DNA of 11,965 nucleotides, taken from positions 1 to 11,965 of the forward strand of contig JBFXDI010000117.1 of assembly GCA_050181295.1 (NCBI GenBank). The letters are read 5' to 3'. Each line of letters opens with the position of its first letter. Position 1 is the first letter of the stretch. Both the position numbers and the translations under genes were made by a program. The notes beneath the pieces are model-generated. The model made no database searches and was not told the origin of the DNA. It worked only from the letters and a program-made list of their open reading frames with translations. Below are positions 1 through 7,393 of this stretch, in pieces. The DNA is from JBFXDI01 sp050181295. GTDB lineage: Bacteria; Pseudomonadota; Alphaproteobacteria; Rhizobiales; Aestuariivirgaceae.

Positions 1-2
1 AG

Positions 3-200
3 ATCATCCTCGCCCTGTTCCTGACCCAGTCCGGCACGAAGACGGTGCCACGGCTCCTCTGGGAGCAACTTCAGCAGCAGATGAGCCCTGTCGTCGCGTC
101 GGCTACGGTGGTGATCCTGCTCATCACGATGGCGCTCATTCTGGCGGCGGCCCTGATCGCGCGCCGGTCCGAAGCGGCCAAGCCGGGAGCTGCAGCATGA
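3..200 (+). CDS. ABC transporter permease, C-terminal end (partial)
   Basis: An open frame enters from the left edge and ends at TGA 198-200; 65 residues are visible. They read as the end of an inner-membrane permease: a hydrophobic, loop-like stretch starting IILALFLTQSGTKTVP, an amphipathic QQQMSP segment, then a strongly hydrophobic helix (about residues 35-53 of the visible part) followed by a basic tail, ARRSEAAKPGAAA. This matches the last periplasmic loop, last membrane helix and short cytoplasmic tail of PotC/PotI-type (MetI-like) permeases. The stop overlaps the ATG of the next gene as ATGA, so the permease and the PotA-like ATPase are translationally coupled and almost certainly belong to one importer. 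The family call rests mainly on this neighbour; the rest of the gene and any partner permease and binding protein lie outside the window. Confidence 0.75.
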   Translation: MILALFLTQSGTKTVPRLLWEQLQQQMSPVVASATVVILLITMALILAAALIARRSEAAKPGAAA

Positions 201-1327
201 AGCAGCCGGCCGAGGAAGCAGGTCGCCCCGCACCCACGGTGAAAGCGAAACCCGGCGCCGCCGTGTCGATCGTCGGCGTCGAGAAGAGCTACGGCCCCGT
301 GACGGCGCTGCACCCGACGACGTTCGAAATCGGTTCGGGCGAGTTCTTCGCGATCATCGGCCCGAGCGGCTCCGGCAAGTCCACATTGCTCGGAGCCATC
401 GCAGGGTTCATCGCGCCTTCCGCCGGCCAGATCCTCGTCAACGATGTCGATCTGCTCGGCCACCCTCCCTACGACCGCAACATCGGGATGGTGTTCCAGA
501 ACTACTCGCTCTTTCCCCACATGACGGTCGGGGAGAACATCTCCTTCCCGCTGAAGATGCGGCGCATGCCCAAGGTGGAGATCGCCGCCCGCGTGAAACG
601 CATCCTCGAGATGGTGCGGCTTTCGGATTTCGCCGACCGCCGCCCGGTCCAGCTTTCCGGTGGCCAGCAACAGCGGGTGGCGCTCGCCAGAGCCGCTGTC
701 TACGACCCATTGCTCCTTCTCATGGATGAGCCCCTCGGCGCGCTCGACAAGAATCTGCGCGAGGAGATGCAGGAAGAGATCAAGCGCTTCCAGTCCGCGA
801 TCGGCGCAACGGTGGTTTACGTCACGCATGACCAGCACGAGGCGGCAAGCATGGCGGACCGCATCGCCATCATGAACGCCGGCCGGTTCGTGCAAATAGG
901 AACGCCGCGCCAGCTCTACGAGGCGCCGCGCAACGTGTTCGTGGCGAGCTTTCTTGGCGAATCCAATATTCTCCCCGTCTCCTCCATCGCGCGGGACGAG
1001 GGTGAAATCTGTCTCGCGCGCACCCGCGACGGTCTCACCATACGGGCCGCCGCGCCAGAGCGCCCGGCAGGAGGCGTCGCGCTGTCGATACGGCCCGAGA
1101 ATGTCGAGATCGACACCGCTGGCGCGGGCGCGGAGAACCGCATGAAGGGCGAGGTCGTCGATGCCGTCTACACGGCTGGCACCGTGCGGTATCGCGTGAA
1201 GATCGGCTCCGAGACCACGCTGATCGTGCGGGTGCCTTCCCGCCATGGAATCCGGCTGCTCGAGCCTGGAGAGATGGTGCGGGTCGCCTGGAAGGCCAGC
1301 GACACGCTGGTCGTGACGGAGAGCTGA
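197..1327 (+). CDS. ABC transporter ATP-binding protein, PotA/spermidine-putrescine type
   Basis: This is the cytoplasmic ATPase of an importer and powers solute uptake through the upstream permease. Seen directly in 376 aa: Walker A GPSGSGKST (55-63), Q-loop Gln101, signature LSGGQQQRVALARA (from 153), Walker B LLLLMDEP (172-179) with catalytic Glu178, D-loop, and switch His211 in VTHDQ. A C-terminal TOBE-type domain follows (about 296-372), marked by IRPENVEI. The length and the two-domain plan are those of PotA/UgpC/FbpC-like subunits of the polyamine, sugar-phosphate and iron group. The ATG at 197 lies in an ATGA overlap with the permease stop and is preceded by GGGAG at 185-189, so the start is well supported. 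The substrate cannot be deduced; database names such as spermidine/putrescine are only family labels. The SDR gene follows after 4 nt, placing this transporter in the same operon as oxidative enzymes. Confidence 0.93.
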   Translation: MKQPAEEAGRPAPTVKAKPGAAVSIVGVEKSYGPVTALHPTTFEIGSGEFFAIIGPSGSGKSTLLGAIAGFIAPSAGQILVNDVDLLGHPPYDRNIGMVFQNYSLFPHMTVGENISFPLKMRRMPKVEIAARVKRILEMVRLSDFADRRPVQLSGGQQQRVALARAAVYDPLLLLMDEPLGALDKNLREEMQEEIKRFQSAIGATVVYVTHDQHEAASMADRIAIMNAGRFVQIGTPRQLYEAPRNVFVASFLGESNILPVSSIARDEGEICLARTRDGLTIRAAAPERPAGGVALSIRPENVEIDTAGAGAENRMKGEVVDAVYTAGTVRYRVKIGSETTLIVRVPSRHGIRLLEPGEMVRVAWKASDTLVVTES

Positions 1328-1331
1328 CGGC

Positions 1332-2087
1332 ATGGGCAACCTCGCTGGCCGCATCGCGATCGTCACCGGCGCCGGCTCGGGCATAGGCCGCGCCACCGCC
1401 CTGCTGATGGCCGAGCGCGGCGCCGCCGTCGTCGTCCAGGACATCAATGCACCCGGCGCGACGGAAACGGCTGAGGCGATTGGAAGGATCGGGGGCAAGG
1501 CGCTGGTCGATGTATCAGACATCGCCGTCGTAGCGGACTGCCGCCGGCTGGTCGAGCGAACGGAGGAGGCCTTCGGCAAGGTCGACATCCTCGTGAACAA
1601 TGCCGGGATCGGCATCGACAACGTCATCGAGGATACGACCGAAGCGGCCTTCGACCGCATGATGGCGGTGCACGTGAAGGGCTCTTTCTTCTGCGCTCAG
1701 GCCGCCGCCGCCGGCATGAAGCGCCGCCGCTATGGCCGCATCGTGAACACTTCCTCGCGCTGGGCCATGGCAGGCCACGAGAGGGCCTCCGACTATATCG
1801 CGGCGAAGTCCGCCATCCTCGGCCTCACCAAGGCCTGGGCGAAGGAGCTCGCGCCCTTCGGCATCACGGTCAACGCCATCGCGCCCGGAGGCGTGATCAC
1901 GGCGATGGTGATGCAGACATTGGGCGAAGCGGGCATCGCCGCCGAAGCGGCGCTGGTGCCGCTAGGACGCTGGGCGGAACCTCGCGAGATGGCCTACACG
2001 ACCGCCTTCCTGGCGTCGGACGAGGCGGCATTCATTACCGGCCAGGTCATCAGTCCGAACGGTGGCAAGACGGTGGTTGGCTTCTGA
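1332..2087 (+). CDS. Short-chain dehydrogenase/reductase (classical SDR), copy 1
   Basis: This is a cytoplasmic NAD(P)-dependent alcohol/ketone oxidoreductase of 251 aa, the usual classical SDR length. Visible motifs: Rossmann glycine motif TGAGSGIG (12-19), NNAG (89-92), catalytic Ser142, Tyr155 and Lys159 (DYIAAK), and the PGG motif near 185. Asp37 at the end of the second beta strand (VVVQD) is the family marker for NAD(H) preference, so oxidation of a hydroxyl group is the likelier direction (inference). The fourth tetrad position, normally Asn, is His114 in AVHVKG. The gene starts 4 nt after the ATPase stop and is followed almost immediately by a related SDR, so both probably act on products of the compound taken up by the transporter. 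FabG-like ketoacyl reductase is an alternative label, but the operon context argues for catabolism. Confidence 0.92.
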   Translation: MGNLAGRIAIVTGAGSGIGRATALLMAERGAAVVVQDINAPGATETAEAIGRIGGKALVDVSDIAVVADCRRLVERTEEAFGKVDILVNNAGIGIDNVIEDTTEAAFDRMMAVHVKGSFFCAQAAAAGMKRRRYGRIVNTSSRWAMAGHERASDYIAAKSAILGLTKAWAKELAPFGITVNAIAPGGVITAMVMQTLGEAGIAAEAALVPLGRWAEPREMAYTTAFLASDEAAFITGQVISPNGGKTVVGF

Positions 2088-2091
2088 TGGT

Positions 2092-2097
2092 GGGAGG
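2092..2097 (+). promoter_or_regulatory. Ribosome binding site that decides the start of the second SDR
   Basis: GGGAGG lies 4 nt before the ATG at 2102. The in-frame ATG at 2087, which overlaps the stop of the first SDR, has no comparable site upstream. This favours 2102 as the start and leaves a 14-nt gap between the two SDR genes. Confidence 0.6.
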
Positions 2098-2101
2098 AAA
2101 A

Positions 2102-2860
2102 ATGGCTGAATTCGATGGCAAGGTGGCCGTCATCACGGGCGCGGCTCGCGGCATGGGCGAAGCGCACGCGCGTCTTCTGGCCTCGCGCGGGGCAACCGTC
2201 GTGGTGCAGGACATCCTGGGCGAGCTTGCGGGTAAGACGGCGGCCAGCATCCGCGAGGCCGGCGGCAAGGCCGAAGCCATGGCTTGCGACATCACGGACA
2301 TTCCGGTGCTGAAGGAGCGCCTGCTCGACGCCGAGCGCCGTCTCGGGTCCATCGACATCCTCATCAACAATGCCGGCATCGGCAGCGAGGAGACGATCGA
2401 GCACATCGACGAGAAGCAGTTCGACCGGATGTTCGCCGTTCACGTCAAGGGCGCCTTCTTCGCCACGCAGGCCGTGGTGCCCGGCATGAAGGCGCGGCGG
2501 CGCGGCAAGATCATCAACATCTCGTCCATCTGGGGAATGGTCGCCCATCCCTACGCTTCCGACTACTGCGCGGCCAAGGCGGCGCTGCTCGGGCTGACGA
2601 AGGCCTGGGCGAAGGAGTTCGCGCCCTGGAACATCCACGTGAACGCCATCGCGCCGGGAGGCGTGATCACGGAGATGGTGCTGTCGCAGCCGGACGTCGA
2701 GAAACGCATGGCCGACAAGGTCAAGCGCGTGCCGCTCGGCCGCTATGCCGATCCGGGAGAAATCTCGCACTCCGTGGCGTTTCTCGCTTCCTCCGAATCC
2801 GACTTCATAACCGGCCAGCTCATCAGCCCCAACGGGGGCGAGACCATCGTGGGCATCTAA
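2102..2860 (+). CDS. Short-chain dehydrogenase/reductase (classical SDR), copy 2
   Basis: This is a second NAD-type oxidoreductase, 252 aa from the ATG at 2102; an upstream in-frame ATG at 2087 would add five residues (MVGGK). The 2102 start is preferred because GGGAGG sits just before it and because MAEFDGKVAVITG aligns with the first SDR without a gap. Motifs fall at the same residue numbers as in copy 1: TGAARGMG (12-19), Asp37, NNAG (89-92), Ser142, Tyr155 and Lys159 (DYCAAK), and again His114 where Asn is usual (AVHVKG). The two proteins are about 54% identical by hand count, with long identical stretches (LGLTKAWAKE, NAIAPGGVIT, ISPNGG). They are therefore an old tandem duplication or a conserved pair with different substrates, stereochemistry or successive steps. 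I cannot tell which. Confidence 0.92.
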   Translation: MAEFDGKVAVITGAARGMGEAHARLLASRGATVVVQDILGELAGKTAASIREAGGKAEAMACDITDIPVLKERLLDAERRLGSIDILINNAGIGSEETIEHIDEKQFDRMFAVHVKGAFFATQAVVPGMKARRRGKIINISSIWGMVAHPYASDYCAAKAALLGLTKAWAKEFAPWNIHVNAIAPGGVITEMVLSQPDVEKRMADKVKRVPLGRYADPGEISHSVAFLASSESDFITGQLISPNGGETIVGI

Positions 2861-2894
2861 CAAACCCGCCCTTTCACTGCAGGAGTAAGACAGC

Positions 2895-3977
2895 ATGCAT
2901 CTCGGCCTTTTCAATCTGATGACCCAGCGCGATCGCCACGGCGGACCGCAGATCATCGAAGACACGATGGCGATGATCCGGCTTTCCGAGGATATCGGCT
3001 TCGAAACCGCCTGGTTCGCCGAGCACCATTTCTCCAACTACAGCATGTGCGTCTCGCCCTTGGTGATGGCGGCGCATGTCGCGGCGGCCACGCGGCGTAT
3101 CAAGCTGGGCATGGCCGTGCTCGTGCTGCCGCTCTACCACCCCGTGCGGATGGTCGAGGAGATCGGTCTGGTGGACCAGCTCAGCGACGGAAGGCTGGTG
3201 ATCGGCATCGGGACTGGATACCAGCGTTTCGAGTTCGCCAAGTTCGGCGAGGAGCTGGATGAGCGGCTCGAGCGCAGCCTGGAGCTGGCGGAGATCATGG
3301 AGCGGTCGTTCCGGGACGAGTCGCTCTCCTTCTCAGGCAAATACTACAACGTTGACGATGTGCCGCGGTGCACGCGGACGCTGAACAACCGCAGGCCGGA
3401 GGTTTATGTCACGGGCGGCCAGCCAGAGATGATCGCCATGGGCGTGAAGTACGGCTGGATCCCGTTCGTCACCGTCGGCGCCCAGGGCCACGCGGCGCTC
3501 GTCAACCAGCGCGACTACACCGCATCACAATATGCCAAGGCGGGTGGCGACGCGGCCAAGATGCCTTTCGCCGTGCAACGCTACGTCTATGTCACCGACA
3601 GCAAGGAAGATGCCCTCGATGCCGCCGAGCGCATTCTCTATGTGAACAGGCTCGCCCTCAGCATGCGGTTCAACTATCAGGAGCTGGACGGACCATTGCT
3701 GAGGCCCCTCCCCTTCAAGGACGAACCGACGCCGGAGCAGGTGGTCGACAACGTGATCATCGGCGATGCGCACCATTGCGCCCAGCGGATGGTTGAAGCC
3801 GTCCGCACGCTCAATCCGATGCACTGGAGCTGCTTCATGCAGTTCGGCGGCATGGACGGAAAGCGCGCGCTCCGCTCTCTCGAGCGTTTCGGAAACGAAG
3901 TCATCCCGCTCGTCGAGCGCGAGCTGGGGCACAAGATCTCCGAAGGGGGACCGCGGGTCGTCGCTCGAAGGGCTTAA
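2895..3977 (+). CDS. LLM-class (luciferase-like) flavin-dependent monooxygenase
   Basis: This is a 360-aa TIM-barrel protein of the bacterial luciferase-like family. Such enzymes use reduced FMN (or F420 in some lineages) and oxygen to hydroxylate, cleave or Baeyer-Villiger-oxidise small substrates. Seen: the start MHLGLFNLM (first barrel strand), AEHHF (42-46), the segment 94-114 reading DQLSDGRLVIGIGTGY then QRFEF, which is the family's DxLSxGRxxxGxGxG hallmark, and YVTGG (about 170). AGGAG at 2881-2885 precedes the ATG by 9 nt. It is the last gene of the plus-strand block, 34 nt after the second SDR. No flavin reductase gene is visible next to it, so reduced flavin must come from elsewhere, or the partner lies outside the window. 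The substrate is unknown; alkanesulfonate- and nitrilotriacetate-type names would be over-calls here. Confidence 0.9.
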   Translation: MHLGLFNLMTQRDRHGGPQIIEDTMAMIRLSEDIGFETAWFAEHHFSNYSMCVSPLVMAAHVAAATRRIKLGMAVLVLPLYHPVRMVEEIGLVDQLSDGRLVIGIGTGYQRFEFAKFGEELDERLERSLELAEIMERSFRDESLSFSGKYYNVDDVPRCTRTLNNRRPEVYVTGGQPEMIAMGVKYGWIPFVTVGAQGHAALVNQRDYTASQYAKAGGDAAKMPFAVQRYVYVTDSKEDALDAAERILYVNRLALSMRFNYQELDGPLLRPLPFKDEPTPEQVVDNVIIGDAHHCAQRMVEAVRTLNPMHWSCFMQFGGMDGKRALRSLERFGNEVIPLVERELGHKISEGGPRVVARRA

Positions 3978-3988
3978 GCCCCGACGAC
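3957..3988. terminator. Possible bidirectional stem-loop between convergent genes
   Basis: The arms GTCGTCG (3957-3963) and CGACGAC (3982-3988) are exact reverse complements, and between them lies the perfect 12-bp palindrome GGGCTTAAGCCC (3970-3981) containing the TAA stop of the flavin monooxygenase gene. The element sits in the 45-nt convergent gap before the solute-binding protein stop, where a two-way terminator would be expected. There is no T-run on either side, so this is a weak call; the outer arms also lie partly in coding sequence. Confidence 0.25.
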
Positions 3989-4022
3989 GACGAGCCTCAG
4001 GCCAGACTCCCTGCCCACGGCG

Positions 4023-5615
4023 TCAAACCACCCACCATCGCTCGATGATCTTGCGGCCATCGAAGCCTCGTTGGTTCGAGAGCTTGCCGTGGGCAATCTT
4101 CTTGTTTCGCGCCAGCACATCGTTTGCGAAACAAGGCACCAGGACGCCGCCGACGTCGCGGATCAGGCTCTGCATTTCCGCATACATCTCGAGCCGCTTC
4201 GCCTCGTTAAGCTCGGCGCGCGCCGCGAGCAGCAGCGCATCGAAGCGATCGTTGTGCCAGGCGGTGGCGTTGTATTCCGACTTCGAGTAGTAGCCGGCCG
4301 AGAGCATGAAGTCCTCGGTCGGATAGCCGGCCCAGTAGGATGCGCACCAGGGTTTCTTGTTCCAGACTTCCGACCAGTAACCGTCATTGGGCTCGCGCAC
4401 CACATTGATCTCGATGCCGGCGGCGCGGGCCTGCTCCTTGAAGAGAAGCGCCGTGTCCACCGCACCGGTGAAGGCAGCGTTGGCGGCGCTCAGGTCCACC
4501 TTGAGCTCGCTCAGTCCCGCCTGCTTCAGGTAGAACTTCGCCTTGTCCGGATCGTAGGTCCGCTGCTCGAGACCGGCTGCGTAATAGCGATAGCTCGGTC
4601 CGATCGGCGAGTCGTTTCCGACGCGCCCGCGGCCGCGAAGGATGGTCTTGAGCATCGCCTCGCGATCGACGGCATACTTGAGAGCCAGGCGCACGTTGTT
4701 GTCGTCAAAGGGCGCCACGTTCATCCGCATCGGAAAATCGTAGTGGAGCGGGCCGCTGGTCTCCTCGACCACCATTTCGCTGCGCGAGGACAGCACTTCG
4801 GCGAGCCTCGCGTCCACGCTGTCGATGGCGTCGACCTCGCCCGTGAGGAGCGCGTTGGAACGGGCCGCGGTGTCGTGGATCGCAAGCACCTCGGCTTCAT
4901 CCACATGCGCGCGGTCGGAGCGCCAGTAGTTCGCGAACTTCTCCACCCTTGCCCGCACGCCCGGCTCAAACTCCTTGAGCGTGTAACCGCCACTACCGGC
5001 CTTGGAGCCCCAGTCGAGCGAGCCATCCTCGGTAGCCGGATAGATGCCGAAGCATTCCACGCTGACATTGAACGGGAAGTCGGCATTGCCATCGGACAGG
5101 CTGACGACGAGCGTGTGGTCGTCGTCGACCTTGATCTCCGTGATCGGGGCGATGACCTGCTTCACGACGGTCTTGGCGCCCTCCTTGCGGTGGTAGTTGA
5201 TGGTGGCCGCCACATCCTTGGCGGTCAGTGTCTTGCCGTTGTGGAACTCGACGCCCTTGCGAAGTTTGAAAGTCCACACCTTGGCGTCGCGGGATGCCTC
5301 CCAGGACTCGGCGATGCAAGGGGCAAGCTTTCCGTCCGTATCGATCTCGGTCAGCGAGTTGGTGACGGCGAAGGCCGTCACCACCTGAAAGCCGTTCTCC
5401 AGCGTGTGCGGGTCGAGCGTGTCGGTGGTGGAGCCATGCCCCATGCCGAGGCGAAGCTTTCCACCTTTGCGCGGCTCGTCCGCCCGTACGGGGGAAGAGA
5501 GTGCGGCGAGGCCGGTGCCGGCCATGGCGGCCACGGCCACGGACGACTTGAGGAATGTCCGGCGATCCGGGTTGCCGGTCCCGGCACGGCACTTCGGAAG
5601 ATCGGGGCTCCGCAT
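4023..5615 (-). CDS. Tat-exported ABC transporter solute-binding protein, DppA/OppA type (SBP_bac_5)
   Basis: This is a periplasmic binding protein that captures a peptide-like or other small solute for an ABC importer. From the ATG at 5615 it has 530 aa. A twin-arginine signal is visible: DRRTFLKSS (17-25), a hydrophobic stretch rich in Ala, Val and Gly to about residue 40, and a likely cleavage after VRA (45). The mature start KGGKLRLGMGHG and the segment around LAPCIAESWEASRD followed by FKLRKGVEFHNGKTLTAKDV are the hallmark of family 5 binding proteins. A GTG in frame at 5624 would add three residues, but GGAG lies 8 nt before the ATG, so 5615 is preferred. The gene follows mlrC-like on the same strand after 117 nt. 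No DppBCDF-type permease or ATPase is present, and the only transporter in the window is of a different type, so its partner is outside or shared. Confidence 0.92.
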   Translation of the reverse strand: MRSPDLPKCRAGTGNPDRRTFLKSSVAVAAMAGTGLAALSSPVRADEPRKGGKLRLGMGHGSTTDTLDPHTLENGFQVVTAFAVTNSLTEIDTDGKLAPCIAESWEASRDAKVWTFKLRKGVEFHNGKTLTAKDVAATINYHRKEGAKTVVKQVIAPITEIKVDDDHTLVVSLSDGNADFPFNVSVECFGIYPATEDGSLDWGSKAGSGGYTLKEFEPGVRARVEKFANYWRSDRAHVDEAEVLAIHDTAARSNALLTGEVDAIDSVDARLAEVLSSRSEMVVEETSGPLHYDFPMRMNVAPFDDNNVRLALKYAVDREAMLKTILRGRGRVGNDSPIGPSYRYYAAGLEQRTYDPDKAKFYLKQAGLSELKVDLSAANAAFTGAVDTALLFKEQARAAGIEINVVREPNDGYWSEVWNKKPWCASYWAGYPTEDFMLSAGYYSKSEYNATAWHNDRFDALLLAARAELNEAKRLEMYAEMQSLIRDVGGVLVPCFANDVLARNKKIAHGKLSNQRGFDGRKIIERWWVV

Positions 5616-5656
5616 GGCTCGCACTCCGCGTGAGAGGATGGTTCTGCGCCCCTCAA

Positions 5657-5685
5657 GCCTAGGGCACGCTTGGCGGACTCAACAA
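5657..5685 (-). promoter_or_regulatory. Weak candidate promoter for the solute-binding protein gene
   Basis: On the minus strand TTGTTG (plus coordinates 5680-5685) is followed after exactly 17 nt by CTAGGC (5657-5662), about 42 nt upstream of the start codon. The -35-like box and spacing are acceptable; the -10-like box is poor. If real, the binding protein can be expressed apart from the upstream mlrC-like gene. Confidence 0.25.
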
Positions 5686-5732
5686 TTTCGCTCGTTCTGC
5701 GCTGGATTTCGCAAGCCTTCGCTCTTCCTGCG

Positions 5733-7259
5733 TCAGGCGTGCCGTCTCCCGTGAGCCGATGGCTGGGGCTTGCCCTTGGGGCCCAGCCGCACACCCGCCC
5801 TGAGCCGTCGGTACTCGACCTGACTCAGATCGCAAGGATGCGCGCCGGGCGCCGCGACCATCACCACCTCTTGCGCCAGCGGCTCGAAGTCGGCCCGGAA
5901 GTGGTTGGTGCTCTTGAGCGCGACGATCGCCTGGCGGCGAATGTCTATCCCCAGGATCTCCACCATGGCACGGTCGAGGCACTGGGTTCGCACCGAGGCC
6001 ACGATCACGCGCACCTCGGACCTCGGATCGACGACCCGGAGGAGCGCCATGGGCCCCAGGTTGACCTCCAGATCGCCCGTGACCGCACCCCGGCAGTGGA
6101 CGAGGCCGTCCGACAGATTTTCCACCAGAAAGCTGGCGGTCATCGGCCCGTCCGAACCGTATCGTCCACCCAAGGAAAGCTCGATCGTGGCACCGACCCC
6201 TGCCTTGTGCGCGGTCTGTGAGGCCTCGGCGTCCCAGAGCAGCGCCGCGAGAGCATCCCTGGCGCCTTTCTCTATCAAGGTCCGCAGGAGTCGTGGTTCG
6301 TCGGCCGAGGCGCCCGCGCCGGCATTGTCCTGCACGTCGCCGAGCAGGATAGGACTGCCGGGCCGGCCCCGCGCCATTGCAAGCTCCACGGCTTCCTCGC
6401 AAGGAAGCAGCCGGTGGACGAAGGCCGCCTCGGCCGCAAGCGCGGTTGCCTCGAGGCGCTTGACGACGGCTGTCGTCGCGTCGAGGTCGCGGCCGTAGAC
6501 GACGAAGGCTCCGCCGCAATGCTCGATATCGGCGGCCGGGAAGCCTAGCGCACAGTCCGCGCTCGCGATGCCTCCAGCCTCCAGCGTCGGCAGGAGCGCG
6601 AAGAGGCCGCTCGCAGGCCAGTCGTTGGTCGACTGGGCGTGCAGCGCCACGAGATAGGGAAACTGCCAGAAACCCTTGTGAAAGGGGCTAGGGTCCGCGA
6701 GCAGGTCGCGCATGAGGCCCTGGGCGCGCCGGCCGGTCTCCGCCAGATCGATATGCGGATAGGTGCGGTAGATCGTCATCGCGCTCGCAAGCTCGACCAT
6801 GCGGGGCGTGATGTTCGCGTGGTAGTCGAGCGCAAGGACAACGGGCATGTCGGGCCCGACAATCGCCCGCACCCTGCGCAGGAGCTCGCCCTCCCCGTCC
6901 TCATGGCTTTCCGTCACCATCGCGCCGTGCAGGTCGAGAAACACGCCGTCCAGCGGGCCCAAAGCCTCGATGCCTTCGCAGATCATGCCGGCGATCCTCT
7001 CGAAGGCGTCGTCGCTCACCGGCCCGCTCGGCTCCGCGCAGGTCCAGACGAGCGGCCGGAGGTCCCAATCCGCCGCAGCGGAGATGAACCCGCCGATCGG
7101 AATGTTCAGGGGAGCGAGTGTTCGGAAGATGCTGTCGCCATGCACCATGGCGGGCCAGAGACTGTCAGTCGTGAAGCTCTCGTAGGGCGTGTCGAAGGGA
7201 GCGAAAGTATTTGTTTCGTGGTGGAACCCGGCGATAGCGATGCGGAGGCGAGACGGCAT
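5733..7259 (-). CDS. M81 family metallohydrolase, MlrC-like
   Basis: This 508-aa protein belongs to the MlrC (microcystinase C) family of putative zinc peptidases/amidases. Seen: FHHETNTF (12-19), LDLHGAM (108-114), DGEGELL (121-127), LDYHANIT (144-151), YRTYPHIDLAETG (164-176) and, at the start of the C-terminal domain, GDVQDNAGAG (307-316). Asp145, His147 and His169 have the Asp-x-His...His spacing of the metal ligands proposed for MlrC, so the metal site looks intact. The family motif around 311-316 is usually DNPGGG; here it is DNAGAG, a mild deviation. The reading frame is open up to 7916, but the ATG at 7259 is preferred because MPSRLRIAIAG is the usual family start and AAGGA lies just before it. 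Microcystin is not implied: most members sit beside peptide-type ABC transporters, as here beside a DppA-like binding protein, and probably hydrolyse small amides or peptides. Confidence 0.9.
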   Translation of the reverse strand: MPSRLRIAIAGFHHETNTFAPFDTPYESFTTDSLWPAMVHGDSIFRTLAPLNIPIGGFISAAADWDLRPLVWTCAEPSGPVSDDAFERIAGMICEGIEALGPLDGVFLDLHGAMVTESHEDGEGELLRRVRAIVGPDMPVVLALDYHANITPRMVELASAMTIYRTYPHIDLAETGRRAQGLMRDLLADPSPFHKGFWQFPYLVALHAQSTNDWPASGLFALLPTLEAGGIASADCALGFPAADIEHCGGAFVVYGRDLDATTAVVKRLEATALAAEAAFVHRLLPCEEAVELAMARGRPGSPILLGDVQDNAGAGASADEPRLLRTLIEKGARDALAALLWDAEASQTAHKAGVGATIELSLGGRYGSDGPMTASFLVENLSDGLVHCRGAVTGDLEVNLGPMALLRVVDPRSEVRVIVASVRTQCLDRAMVEILGIDIRRQAIVALKSTNHFRADFEPLAQEVVMVAAPGAHPCDLSQVEYRRLRAGVRLGPKGKPQPSAHGRRHA

Positions 7260-7370
7260 GGCGGCATCCTTGCGGAAGGCGGCAAGTACCCATAGTCGCC
7301 CAGGGCTTCGCGAGGCCGCAATTTCGCAATAGGCCGCCAGCGTTCGCAGAGGCTGCGTCACGGCGCGAAG

Positions 7371-7388
7371 GGCCTGCCGGGACAGGCC
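7371..7388 (-). terminator. Short hairpin just after the XRE regulator gene
   Basis: GGCCTG and CAGGCC form a 6-bp stem with a 6-nt loop, beginning 6 nt past the regulator's stop codon and about 110 nt before the mlrC-like start. There is no T-run, so it may be an attenuator, a processing site or an operator rather than a terminator. A very similar hairpin lies upstream of the same gene at 8238-8251. Confidence 0.25.
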
Positions 7389-7393
7389 TGTGC

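Noticed and set aside
71..1660. A 529-codon minus-strand open frame across the ATPase and first SDR
   Set aside because: It crosses two genes with complete catalytic motifs on the plus strand, and its own translation is low-complexity Arg/Ala/His-rich.
1994..3037. A 347-codon minus-strand open frame across the second SDR
   Set aside because: It spans the SDR/LLM junction without any recognisable domain; the plus-strand genes explain the region.
4071..5633. A 520-codon open frame on the plus strand opposite the solute-binding protein gene
   Set aside because: The minus-strand frame has a full binding-protein sequence with Tat signal and family motifs; the plus-strand translation is His/Val/Arg/Gly-rich with no motif, a mirror of GC-rich codon use.
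5733..7259. Microcystin degradation function for the MlrC-like protein
   Set aside because: MlrC family membership is broad; no mlrA, mlrB or mlrD-like genes are next to it.
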